Source of the DNA: Pseudopedobacter sp035496935
GTDB taxonomy: Bacteria > Bacteroidota > Bacteroidia > Sphingobacteriales > Sphingobacteriaceae
NCBI GenBank assembly: GCA_035496935.1
Contig: DATJED010000023.1
Span: 518,724 to 582,723, forward strand
DNA: 64,000 bases
Direction: 5' to 3'
Below are positions 43,662-52,558 of the stretch, piece after piece. Position numbers and translations under genes: made by a program. Every line of letters begins with the position of its first letter. The first letter of the stretch is position 1. Under the pieces are notes generated by a model. That model did not search any database and was not told the DNA's origin. It saw nothing but the letters and a program-made list of their open reading frames with translations.

Positions 43662-45962
43662 TCATCTTAAAAATAATGTATTCTCTATCGGTAACCGAAG
43701 TGCCTTGGTTTCAGGCTCTTTTGCAATGGATATTTTAGCTAAAAAAACCTCAGAATGATTTCGATCTAAATTGGTTATTGTTTGGAATTCTTCACGAAGT
43801 TGTTTTAATTCATGAATATCTTTTGGGTCTAATTCGGCCCCGTTTCCCTGAAGAATTCTTGAAAATAAATACAAAGGAGAAATTAAAGGGTGTACGGCAA
43901 TATTTAACTGGGTGGCTTTAAGCCAAAAGCGCTCCATAGCCCTCCCACCCTCAAAAAAATTCCTAAGATTAAACTCAGGTAAGGTAATTAAGCAAAGCGC
44001 AGATGCGCCTTCCAGAGTTTTATTTGCTAAAGCATCAAATGCTTTTCCGGCTTCTATTCCTTTTAAGAAATTAATTACCTTATTATCCTTTATCATGCCT
44101 AAAGCAGCTAATTGAGCGTTGCTTAAACCCAATGTATTTACATCAATTCCGTCTCTGGAGGTTTCGGCTTCTTCAGGTGTCCATCTCATTTCTCTTTTAA
44201 CAAAATCATGATGACCATTGGGATTCATTAGCCTTATTCTATCGCAAATACCTATGATTTTAGCAAACATTTTCAGCTGTTTCTCCTCTGTGAAATATTT
44301 AAAGTTAACGTTTGGGATAGTTTGTGTAATAACCTTTAATTCCTCAATAGCCGTTGCCGGTAGAGGACGATTTAATGAAGGATTCCTATTAGTATGTCTT
44401 TTAAAAATTTGTCGTCCTAAGCTTTGGATTTCTGGTTTTATTGCTTTTAATTTTTCAAATGATATAACGGTTACAAGTTTTTCCTCGTTTTTTAACGGTA
44501 AAAATTCATAAGTTGCAGCTAAACCTTTTTCCAAAGCTTTAATGTAAAGGTTTTCAAATGCCGCTCCAAAAGAAATAAAAGAGGCGGTTTTTTTGAAATC
44601 TCCAAAGGAAAAAGATCGGCTCTCTTCGTGGAAAAGAAATAAATGATTGTTTTTTAACAACCATTTCCACGGTTGGTCGTTACCGGTAGATGGCGCAGCA
44701 TTTGCTGCAGATATTAGTTCTGTAACTGTATGTTTATCAATATAAAAGTCAGATTCAGTAGTTTTGTACGCCTCCGCAATATTATCCATTTCTTCAACCG
44801 TAAGCGGCGTATGAGGATTTTGTGCAATATTCCTATTCTCTTTGTTATCCGTCTTGTCACTAACAAGCTCCTCCAAGTCAATATAGTATCTTCCGGAAGA
44901 AGTGTATTGGTTTAATAAAATCCTCCTACAAACATCAGCTGCTACAGCTCCTCCTAAAGTTACAGAGGTTGCTAGTTGTGGCCAAGTATTTATAGTTTGC
45001 TGTACTTCTACCATCGAAGCTTTGCCTCTGTAAGAGATATTTTCTGCCCCTAACATTTGCAGAATTACAGGTATTTTGTCCTCGTTTGATAATTCTTTTA
45101 TATTCTGCGGATCAAGACTGTTGGCAGTGCCATGCAGTAATGGTCTATTCGGCTCTAAATCAAAACGTTCAACATCTAGCATTCCCCGGTCGCTGGTGTC
45201 CATTACAACCGGAATTTTCAATTCTCTGGCTTTATGTCTGGCTATTATTTTCATATCTAGGCCGTCGCATTCATCAACCAGAATATCCAGTTTACCATTT
45301 TCCTCAAAAAAAGAGGTGATATTTTCTTCTGTTAGTCCATCATAAAAACAAGTAACTTTTAAAAACGGATCGATTTCCATAATTTCTCTTGCCGCAATTG
45401 TTACTTTAGGAACTCCAAGGTTTGAGACACCTGTTCTTATACGATTCATGTTACTCAGTTCAAGAACATCAAAATCAGCCAAACGCAGTTCTCCAAAACC
45501 TCTTTCCATTGCCAAGGTTAACGCAATAGACTGACCTACAGAAAGACCAATAATACCTATTACCTTTGTTGCTAATAGGTCTCTTTCCTGAATAGTTATT
45601 TTGTACTGATTCCTATTTGTACGGACTTCCTTAAATTCTTCTTCATCCAATAAATGAACAAGCTTCCGATTCCATGGATAATAAGCCCAAACGCCATATT
45701 CAGTAATATCCTTATTTTTTATATGCTCGTTAATTAGTTCCTTATAATCATCCTCCAATATTCTTTTAGCTGGATTTTTACACTTAATTAGTTCTTTGAG
45801 CTGAGTGGTTATTTCATCATGCAAAAAGGAAATCTTTTCATCCTGAAAAAGAGCATCAAATACCACCCTGTCCTCTGGGATATTAATACGTAATAACAAC
45901 GGTTGATAAACTTTGTTTAAACCCAGAAATTGATCTTTAAGAGACTTGAGTTTTTCTAACAT
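43662..45962 (-). CDS. Rv1355c-family ThiF/E1-like and nitroreductase fusion protein
   Basis: The 766-residue protein has two enzyme modules. Residues about 125-370 are a ThiF/E1-like adenylating domain: nucleotide motif GIIGLSVGQSIA, the acidic motif RLADFDVLELSNMNRIRTG and VDECDGLD. Residues about 415-740 are a nitroreductase-like flavin domain, with AANAAPSTGNDQPWKWLLKN. The N-terminal 120 residues have no assigned fold. The same architecture is called the Rv1355c family after M. tuberculosis and is of unknown function. Adenylating and flavin-dependent domains of this kind act together in azole-peptide maturation (McbB/McbC type), suggesting heterocycle or amide chemistry. Confidence 0.85.
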   Translation of the reverse strand: MLEKLKSLKDQFLGLNKVYQPLLLRINIPEDRVVFDALFQDEKISFLHDEITTQLKELIKCKNPAKRILEDDYKELINEHIKNKDITEYGVWAYYPWNRKLVHLLDEEEFKEVRTNRNQYKITIQERDLLATKVIGIIGLSVGQSIALTLAMERGFGELRLADFDVLELSNMNRIRTGVSNLGVPKVTIAAREIMEIDPFLKVTCFYDGLTEENITSFFEENGKLDILVDECDGLDMKIIARHKARELKIPVVMDTSDRGMLDVERFDLEPNRPLLHGTANSLDPQNIKELSNEDKIPVILQMLGAENISYRGKASMVEVQQTINTWPQLATSVTLGGAVAADVCRRILLNQYTSSGRYYIDLEELVSDKTDNKENRNIAQNPHTPLTVEEMDNIAEAYKTTESDFYIDKHTVTELISAANAAPSTGNDQPWKWLLKNNHLFLFHEESRSFSFGDFKKTASFISFGAAFENLYIKALEKGLAATYEFLPLKNEEKLVTVISFEKLKAIKPEIQSLGRQIFKRHTNRNPSLNRPLPATAIEELKVITQTIPNVNFKYFTEEKQLKMFAKIIGICDRIRLMNPNGHHDFVKREMRWTPEEAETSRDGIDVNTLGLSNAQLAALGMIKDNKVINFLKGIEAGKAFDALANKTLEGASALCLITLPEFNLRNFFEGGRAMERFWLKATQLNIAVHPLISPLYLFSRILQGNGAELDPKDIHELKQLREEFQTITNLDRNHSEVFLAKISIAKEPETKALRLPIENTLFLR

Positions 45963-45972
45963 GTTTCTGATA

Positions 45973-46788
45973 TTATAAGATATTTAAACTATCCTCGTCC
46001 ATATCTGACTCGGTATAATTTTTTTTAAGATAAGTATTGGCAATAGTTGCTTCTAGATCCCAGTTTTCAAGCCCTTCAATTGCTATTTCGTAGTGAATTT
46101 CAATTTGTTTTCTTCTTAACTCCTCAATACGAACAATATTTAAATATTCTCTCAATTTAAATATCGCATCTCGTTCTTCATCTATTGCTTTTACCAAGGT
46201 ATCAGGATCTTTAAGAAGCATCGTAGTAGCAATTAAGTCGAGCTTTGGATAATAAAAAGTTCCGTTATTTCCAATGCTAGTCTCTATTTCGTAACCAGAA
46301 TTTAAACCCATTTGTACCGTATACGGAGCACAAAGTGCGAAAATTGATTTCAGTCCTATTTGAGTAGAAATAGCAACGCAGGCTCGTGACAAAAAAATAC
46401 TACCTACTCCATAACCGGCAATCTCTCTCGAATTCCACAAACCACAAAACTCACCTGTTCCTTTTTGAGCGTAATTATACACGAGCTCGTAAATGCTTGG
46501 GTCTAAAGAGGCTGTTGCTTCTTCAATTGGCAAGGGCTGGCTACCGCCGGCAACATGAATCCTTACGCCACCGTAAACCTTTTTTCTATCTAAAGACTCA
46601 ACTATAAGTACAAAAGCAGCGGGATTATACATCCATTCATTTTTAGAAGAAGTAACTTTGGTAACGCCAATATTTGTAAGTACCTGCGTATGGCCTTCGA
46701 TAAAAAGATTACAAGTCTCAGGGTCGTCTATTGCTCTGAAAGCCCGCAATCGTACTACAGGTTTTTCTTTATTTAAACTAGAATCCAT
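45973..46788 (-). CDS. GNAT-like / autoinducer-synthase-like protein, function unknown
   Basis: ATG 46788 (MDSSLNKEKPVVRLRAFRAI) gives 271 residues; an earlier in-frame ATG at 46815 lies within a palindrome. The central region has an acyltransferase-like pattern: a beta strand GGVRIHVAGG, then GEFCGLWNSREIAGYGVGSI, a long helix and the final PYTVQMGLNSGYE, a pattern as in GNAT, FeeM and LuxI enzymes where the last Tyr/Gly piece precedes a strand. I do not recognise a named family with certainty. It is first in the five-gene operon, 10 nt ahead of the ThiF-nitroreductase gene. Synthesis of an acylated signal is a hypothesis. Confidence 0.6.
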   Translation of the reverse strand: MDSSLNKEKPVVRLRAFRAIDDPETCNLFIEGHTQVLTNIGVTKVTSSKNEWMYNPAAFVLIVESLDRKKVYGGVRIHVAGGSQPLPIEEATASLDPSIYELVYNYAQKGTGEFCGLWNSREIAGYGVGSIFLSRACVAISTQIGLKSIFALCAPYTVQMGLNSGYEIETSIGNNGTFYYPKLDLIATTMLLKDPDTLVKAIDEERDAIFKLREYLNIVRIEELRRKQIEIHYEIAIEGLENWDLEATIANTYLKKNYTESDMDEDSLNIL

Positions 46789-46799
46789 TAAAATAAAAG

Positions 46800-46818
46800 A
46801 GTGTGCATTAAGCACACT
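46800..46818. promoter_or_regulatory. 19-bp palindrome AGTGTGC-ATTAA-GCACACT
   Basis: Perfect 7-bp arms, 12 nt upstream of the start codon of the GNAT-like gene. In RNA it would form a hairpin in the leader. In DNA it could be an operator. Confidence 0.55.
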
Positions 46819-46840
46819 AAGATAAGTGATAATTACAAAT

Positions 46841-46876
46841 AACTAATAATTTATATGAATGGGCAAATTATTAGTT
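46841..46876. promoter_or_regulatory. 36-bp operator-like inverted repeat with 12-bp perfect arms
   Basis: AACTAATAATTT (46841-46852) and AAATTATTAGTT (46865-46876) with a 12-nt spacer, 53 nt upstream of the GNAT-like start. Like positions are 24 bp apart. No T-run follows, so a dimer-bound regulatory site is likelier than a terminator. Confidence 0.65.
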
Positions 46877-47080
46877 TGCTTTTGGATAATAATTGAAAGA
46901 AAAGATTTTGATTCCACCTTAGAATCAAATGAATAGAATAGATTCGTTACTAAAGTTTTATTTTTATCTCATCCGATATTTTGTTTTGGCTTCAATAAAG
47001 TAGTCGGTTGTACTGTTCAGCGAAACTGAGAAAAACACCTACAAATCTCGGCGATTAGTCAAAATATATGTTGTTCCAAT
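46877..47080. other. Intergenic space before the polysaccharide locus
   Basis: AT-rich, no gene visible. It separates the signalling operon start from the 3' end of the GH20 gene. No clear terminator for GH20 was found. Confidence 0.5.
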
Positions 47081-48742
47081 TTATTTTTTCTGTTGCTCTT
47101 GTTTGGTTAAATCTTCATTATTTGGCAATTTTTCTCTTTGAGCAGGGTTTAGGAATTCCGCTGAATTTTTTGGATGAAACGGATTGAAATAATAAAGTCC
47201 GGCTGCTGCATACAATTTCAAATGGCTTTTTAGGCGTTGCTGAAACTCGGTAAACTCTTTTTCCGAAGGTTTTGTCCATGCAGATTCTGCCAAAGCGGCT
47301 ATTCGTGGAAACATGAGATAATCTAACTGCTGTACGCTTGTAACGGTTTCTGTCCATAAGTTAACCTGCATACCTCTAATCTGGTCTTTTTCTTTCGGCA
47401 GATTAATAATTTCTGAGGAAGGAAACCGATAAACACTTTCCAAAGGAACAAATGCACCTGCCCATTTACGGCCGATACGATGAGTGGAATCCTGTACAAA
47501 ATCAAAATACAAAGGTAATCTTGGACAAAGCACCACCTTAAATCCTTTATTCAAAGCATCTTTCAATACATCGGGTTTATCATGTCGCCACCAATAAACG
47601 GTGGTGTTTTTAGGTGAAAGTTTTGATGCTACCACTTCATCCCATGCTAAAACTTCATTGTTCATCAAGGCTACGCTATCGGCCATTCTTTCGATAAAAT
47701 AATTTTCCACTTCTTTTAAGTCTGTGAGTTTTTTATCCTTCATTAACTTTTGAACCGATGGATCTGTATTCCAGTTTTGGTTACCAAAATGTACTTCATC
47801 GGCACCCAAGTGAATCATCTGCGAAGGAAAAAGTGCGTCAACTTCTCTTAAAATATTGGTTAGGTACTGGTACGTTTCTTCTTTGCCCGGATTAAAAGTA
47901 AATTCGGGATAATTGGGCGAACCACCGCCACTAAACTCAGGATAAGCCAAATTAGCAGCCGTTGCGTGACCGGGCATGTCAATCTCCGGGATAACTTCGA
48001 TAAATCTATCGGCAGCGTATCTTATGATTTCTTTAATATCCTCTTGCGTATAATATTGAGCAGGAGCTTCAGGATTGGTATTATTGCCGATTCCGCCAAC
48101 CAAAGTTAAGCGTGGATATTGTTTAATTTCTATTCGCCAACCAGGCTGATCTGTTAAATGCCAATGGAACTTGTTGAGCTTGTAAAAAGCCATCCAATCC
48201 AAAATTTCTTTCACTTTCTGTTTCCCAAAAAAATGACGCGATTCATCAAGCATAAAACCTCTCCAATTATAGAAAGCTTTGTCCGTTATGTTCCAGCAGT
48301 TAAGTGCTATTTTTTGACTTACGGTAGGTGTTTCCCTAATTAACTGCATTAAGGAAACCGCTCCTAAGAACAGATTTTCTTCATTGGCAGCTTTAATCTC
48401 AATTAGGTTTGCCGACATTAACAGCTGGTAGTCACCGTTTTTTAATTCTGCAGGTTTAACTATGGAAAACTTAATAACCGAATTTGTTTTCTGTGAAGAT
48501 ACGCTTAACGGAAGCTGTTTGTGCTTTAGCAGTTCTGTTTGCAGGTAATAAACAGCTTTTGCACTATTGCCTGTTTCTGCATTAATTGTGGTGTGTTTAT
48601 CTAAATTAAACACCGAATGTTGCTTAACTGCTTTAACCGGTTTCGGAATTAATGGAACAGTTTCTTGTGCCGAACCTATTTGTGCAATAAGCGTTAATAT
48701 TACTCCAAGTAGGATGTTTTTAATTTGCCAGGTATTTCTCAT
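47081..48742 (-). CDS. Glycoside hydrolase family 20 beta-N-acetylhexosaminidase
   Basis: The 553 residues have a signal peptide (cut near AQE27), an N-terminal GH20b domain (about 27-150) and the TIM-barrel catalytic domain. The catalytic Asp-Glu pair is D315/E316 in HLGADEVHFG, which uses the substrate N-acetyl group. Other signatures are RGFMLDESRHFF, HWHLTDQPGWR and IPEIDMPGH. It removes terminal GlcNAc or GalNAc from the non-reducing end of oligosaccharides, in the periplasm. It follows GH3 by 3 nt and is last in the GH88-GH3-GH20 unit. Confidence 0.93.
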   Translation of the reverse strand: MRNTWQIKNILLGVILTLIAQIGSAQETVPLIPKPVKAVKQHSVFNLDKHTTINAETGNSAKAVYYLQTELLKHKQLPLSVSSQKTNSVIKFSIVKPAELKNGDYQLLMSANLIEIKAANEENLFLGAVSLMQLIRETPTVSQKIALNCWNITDKAFYNWRGFMLDESRHFFGKQKVKEILDWMAFYKLNKFHWHLTDQPGWRIEIKQYPRLTLVGGIGNNTNPEAPAQYYTQEDIKEIIRYAADRFIEVIPEIDMPGHATAANLAYPEFSGGGSPNYPEFTFNPGKEETYQYLTNILREVDALFPSQMIHLGADEVHFGNQNWNTDPSVQKLMKDKKLTDLKEVENYFIERMADSVALMNNEVLAWDEVVASKLSPKNTTVYWWRHDKPDVLKDALNKGFKVVLCPRLPLYFDFVQDSTHRIGRKWAGAFVPLESVYRFPSSEIINLPKEKDQIRGMQVNLWTETVTSVQQLDYLMFPRIAALAESAWTKPSEKEFTEFQQRLKSHLKLYAAAGLYYFNPFHPKNSAEFLNPAQREKLPNNEDLTKQEQQKK

Positions 48743-48745
48743 TAG

Positions 48746-51130
48746 CTATTCTTTCACGGTAAATATGGCTGTCTGCTTAATATCTTCAGACGAAGCACCA
48801 ATCATCACTTTAAAATCTCCGGGTTCAACCACATGTTTCATCTCTCTATTCCACAGCATTAAATCATCCGGAACAATGGTGAAATTTACTTTTTTGGTTT
48901 CTCCGGGTTTAAGATTTACTCTTTCAAAACCTCTAAGCGATTTCTCGTAGGTAGTTACCGAACTCAATAAATCTCTGATGTACAATTGCACAATCTCGTT
49001 TCCGGCTACTTTGCCAGTATTGGTTACATTCACAGAAACATTCACCTTTCCAGCTTCTGCGAACTTATTGTCGATTACCAGATTGCTGTACTCAAATTGG
49101 GTATAGCTTAAGCCGAAACCAAAAGGATATAAAAGTCCTTTTACCCTTGCTGTTTCGCCTTCATCTGTTTGTGCGTTTGGTTTTGTTGGGAAGTTTAACG
49201 GCAACTGTCCCACAGATTTTGGGAAAGTAAGTGTTAATTTTCCTCCGGGATTATAATCGCCAAATAAAACATCGGCTACAGCTATACCGCCTTTAACACC
49301 TGGGTAGCCAGCATAAATAATCCCGTTTGCATAACGGTCAATATAATTGATAGTCATCGGTTGCGAGCCTAACAAAACCACCACATAAGGTTTTCCGGTT
49401 GCCTGTATGGCTTTAACCAAATCTAACTGATGACCGGGCAGATTTAATGATGTGCGACTTTTATTTTCTCCGGCAGTTTTAGTATTGCCACCCAAAACCA
49501 ACACGGTTAGCGCCGCATTTTGTGCCTTGGCTACGGCATCATTAATCATTTTTTGTTCTTCGGCGTTGGGTGCTTCCGGAAAAATTTCACTCTCAGGCCA
49601 GTTTTTATCAACAAGTTCACAACCTTTAGCGTAAAGCACTTTGTCTTTGCCAATTTTAGCTTGAATTCCTTCTAGAATATTAACGCTTTTTGACATCAGT
49701 GGCCCGTAATGCGTATGGGCATAATCAGCATCCGTCGCATTTGGACCAATTACCGCAATTTTTGCTGTTTTAGATAAAGGCAATATCTGATTTTTGTTTT
49801 TTAGCAAAACAATACTTTCTCGTGATGCTTCCAAAGCAACATCCTGACTAGCCTGACTGTTAACTAATTTCCGGCTTGCATCTGCATCTTTCACATAAGG
49901 CGCATCAAACAAACCCAGTCTAAACTTTACGCTCAGCACATCATGCACTCGGCTATTGATGGTATCTATCGGAATTCGCCCTTCTTTTACCAAATCTCTT
50001 AAGCAGTAAATAATGCTGTCCGGGCTTCTGAAAGTGGTTCTTACATTCATCCCGGCCATAAATGCCTGATAAACCGCTTCTTTTAAGTTTGCTGCAACAT
50101 GGTGTTTGTTGTAAAGATATTCCAATGCATCGCTATCGCTAACTACGTAGCCAGTAAAGCCCATTTCTTTTCGTAAACGATCTGTTAGCCAATAGCTGCT
50201 TCCAGAAATGGGGATGCCGTTATAATCGTTATAAGAACTCATGATGCCCATAATATTTGCTTCTTTAATCACTTTTTTAAAGGGATAAAGCAAAACGTCT
50301 TCTACCTCGCGGGGCGAAACCTGCGGATCTGTACGGGCTAAGCCTTCTCTTGCGCCTTTGTTTGCGCTGTAAACCGCAAAATGTTTTGGTGTGGATGCTG
50401 CGCCCATTTCTTGGATTCCTTTGGCCATTTCTACACCTAAACGGGCAACCAAATACGGGTCTTCGCCATAAACTTCTTCTAAACGTCCCCAACGCTGGTC
50501 TCTGGCTACATCTAAAATTGGTGCATAAACATTGGTATAACCTAAAGCTCGGGCTTCTTTGCCGGTAATACGTCCCATTTCCCTAACCAAGTTGCGGTTC
50601 CAGGTCATGCCCATATTTAACTGTGTAGGAAATCCGGTCGCTTCATAAGCTTCTATGCCACGGATACCTTCATCAGAAAAATCAACAGGAATTCCTAAAC
50701 GTGTTTTTTCGATAAAGAAACGCTGTGTTTCATTCATCGCCCAAACATGCCTTTTTACATCGGTTACCAAATCAAGATTTTTTTCTACCGTATTCCAGTT
50801 TAAAAAGCCGTTTAAATGTTCATCTATATTAGCGATGCCGTCTTTCCAGATTTCGTTTTCCCACTGTTTGGTAGGCAAAGAGTCTTTTAAAATTCTTTTC
50901 CATCCGTAAAGCGTTGCCATTTGGTTGGTTTTCTCATTCAGATTCATCTGAGCAAGCAAATCTTTTATCCGTTCGTTCAGCGGACGAGCGGCATCTTCGT
51001 AAGTGTCTTTTTTACCGTTTTTATTCAGATCTATCCAACCGTTTTTATAAATTTTCGCGGGTTTTTGTGCAGAACAAACTGAGGTAAAAAATACCGCCAA
51101 TAAACCTAGAATTATGTTTCTATTTCTCAT
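48746..51130 (-). CDS. Glycoside hydrolase family 3 protein
   Basis: The 794 residues have a signal peptide (AQ21/K), GH3 N-terminal barrel (about 50-370), GH3 C-terminal domain (about 410-640) and a fibronectin-III-like domain (about 700-785). The catalytic nucleophile is D332 in GYVVSDSDAL, and the substrate-binding KH pair is in TPKHFAVYSANKG. GH3 enzymes include beta-glucosidases, xylosidases and N-acetylglucosaminidases, and the standard FnIII form is usually a beta-glucosidase. In this locus it may act on oligosaccharide side chains or N-glycan-like substrates. It overlaps GH88 by 11 nt, so it is translationally coupled. Confidence 0.92.
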   Translation of the reverse strand: MRNRNIILGLLAVFFTSVCSAQKPAKIYKNGWIDLNKNGKKDTYEDAARPLNERIKDLLAQMNLNEKTNQMATLYGWKRILKDSLPTKQWENEIWKDGIANIDEHLNGFLNWNTVEKNLDLVTDVKRHVWAMNETQRFFIEKTRLGIPVDFSDEGIRGIEAYEATGFPTQLNMGMTWNRNLVREMGRITGKEARALGYTNVYAPILDVARDQRWGRLEEVYGEDPYLVARLGVEMAKGIQEMGAASTPKHFAVYSANKGAREGLARTDPQVSPREVEDVLLYPFKKVIKEANIMGIMSSYNDYNGIPISGSSYWLTDRLRKEMGFTGYVVSDSDALEYLYNKHHVAANLKEAVYQAFMAGMNVRTTFRSPDSIIYCLRDLVKEGRIPIDTINSRVHDVLSVKFRLGLFDAPYVKDADASRKLVNSQASQDVALEASRESIVLLKNKNQILPLSKTAKIAVIGPNATDADYAHTHYGPLMSKSVNILEGIQAKIGKDKVLYAKGCELVDKNWPESEIFPEAPNAEEQKMINDAVAKAQNAALTVLVLGGNTKTAGENKSRTSLNLPGHQLDLVKAIQATGKPYVVVLLGSQPMTINYIDRYANGIIYAGYPGVKGGIAVADVLFGDYNPGGKLTLTFPKSVGQLPLNFPTKPNAQTDEGETARVKGLLYPFGFGLSYTQFEYSNLVIDNKFAEAGKVNVSVNVTNTGKVAGNEIVQLYIRDLLSSVTTYEKSLRGFERVNLKPGETKKVNFTIVPDDLMLWNREMKHVVEPGDFKVMIGASSEDIKQTAIFTVKE

Positions 51131-52394
51131 TTCTGTTTTTCAAGTTTTGGTAACGCGTTAATGCTTCTAAAAAATAGTAATCGGCATAACTTAAGGGAAC
51201 GTCAATCTCTGTTTGATGCGGAAAACTGCCTACCGAATGTTTTAAAATAAAGTTTGCATTTGTACCCGGTTTGGCTAGATATTCATCGCTTGATAGGGAA
51301 TTTAACATTTCTTCTGCATTATTGAAATATTCTTTTCTTTTATCGCCCGCATAAGTGCTCAATTCCAACAATGCCGAAGCAACTATTGAAGCGGCAGATG
51401 CGTCTCTGGGAATGTAATTCAGCTTGTTTTTTTCGTAATCCCAATCTGGTTTGTAACCTGCTTGTCCTACATTAAAATCCCAGTACGGCACTTTATCTTT
51501 TGGGAGATTGGGATTGTGAATGTAAAAATCGGAAGCTTTTTGTGCGGCGTTTAAAAAACGTTGGTCGCCGGTTTCACGGTACATCATGGTAAAGCCATAA
51601 ATCGCCCAGCCTTGCCCTCTTGCCCATGTAGAATTATCTGCATAACCCTGATTGGTCTGTTGGTGTAAAACTTTTCCAGTTTGGGGATCATAATCTACCA
51701 CATGGTAAGTACTATAATCTGGTCTGAAGTGGTTTTGCATGGTATGCAAAGCGTGGCTAATGGCTACATTTTTATATTTTGGATCACCTGTGATTTTAGA
51801 AACGTAGCACAGCATCTCCAAATTCATCATGTTATCTATAATTACAGGATATTTCCATAAAGTTTTGCCATCCCATGACATTTTTGGGTTCCACGATTTG
51901 ATGAGTCCAACTTTTGGATCATACCTGGTTAACGCCGATTCTGCCGACTGTATGAGTATTTTGTTATAAGCATTTATTTTTGCGGTATCTTTTTCTAACC
52001 TTACGGCATTGCCATAAGAGCAGTACATTACAAAGCCCACATCGTGGTGTTGGGTTAAAAACTGACCTTGTTCTAAAGCTTCTGTCCATTTTTCTGCGGC
52101 GTTTTTCCACTTTGGATCATTTGTGTATTGATAAATGTACCACAAACCTCCGGGGAAAAATCCGCCGGTCCAGTCCCAAACATCAGTGCCTTTCACTTCT
52201 CCTTTTTCATTGCTTGTTCTTGGGAATGAGGTGAGATCTTTTTGTTTGGACAGCATCATTTGATATTGTTTTTCTGCAACATCAAAATCTCTTTTTACAA
52301 ATTTTTCTTTTGTACTGCAAGAAGCAAATACAACCATTAGCAGTACCGCTATAAGTCCTTTACCGTTTAAAACCGAAGTTTTCTTTTTCAACAT
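51120..52394 (-). CDS. Glycoside hydrolase family 88 unsaturated glucuronyl hydrolase, lipoprotein
   Basis: A 424-residue lipoprotein (lipobox FASC, Cys26) with an (alpha/alpha)6 barrel. D118 (HHDVGF) and D187 (VIIDNMMNL) correspond by motif to the two active-site Asp of Bacillus UGL. It hydrates and releases the 4,5-unsaturated uronic acid from products of polysaccharide lyases. Its presence next to a PL8 lyase is strong support for a glycosaminoglycan-degrading locus. The following GH3 gene overlaps by 11 nt; a 164-nt gap precedes it on the SusD side. Confidence 0.92.
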   Translation of the reverse strand: MLKKKTSVLNGKGLIAVLLMVVFASCSTKEKFVKRDFDVAEKQYQMMLSKQKDLTSFPRTSNEKGEVKGTDVWDWTGGFFPGGLWYIYQYTNDPKWKNAAEKWTEALEQGQFLTQHHDVGFVMYCSYGNAVRLEKDTAKINAYNKILIQSAESALTRYDPKVGLIKSWNPKMSWDGKTLWKYPVIIDNMMNLEMLCYVSKITGDPKYKNVAISHALHTMQNHFRPDYSTYHVVDYDPQTGKVLHQQTNQGYADNSTWARGQGWAIYGFTMMYRETGDQRFLNAAQKASDFYIHNPNLPKDKVPYWDFNVGQAGYKPDWDYEKNKLNYIPRDASAASIVASALLELSTYAGDKRKEYFNNAEEMLNSLSSDEYLAKPGTNANFILKHSVGSFPHQTEIDVPLSYADYYFLEALTRYQNLKNRNEK

Positions 52395-52492
52395 AACCTT
52401 TCTATAAGTAAATAGATTTCCTTGTCATCATTTACGGTGGTAAATGAATCCAAATTTTATAATATTTAATGTTTGTGTTTAGAAGCTTTTTA

Positions 52493-52522
52493 GGCTTCGA
52501 CTCCGCTCAGCATGACAAAGTC
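52493..52522. repeat. Probable dispersed intergenic repeat
   Basis: GGCTTCGACTCCGCTCAGCA followed by TGACAAAGTC, in the gap between DUF5017 and GH88. I recall very similar strings in many Bacteroidota intergenic regions, so it is likely one copy of a dispersed repeat. Only one copy is in this window. Confidence 0.45.
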
Positions 52523-52558
52523 GATCCTTTAAAACAATATTTCCAATAGTGTCGTCAA

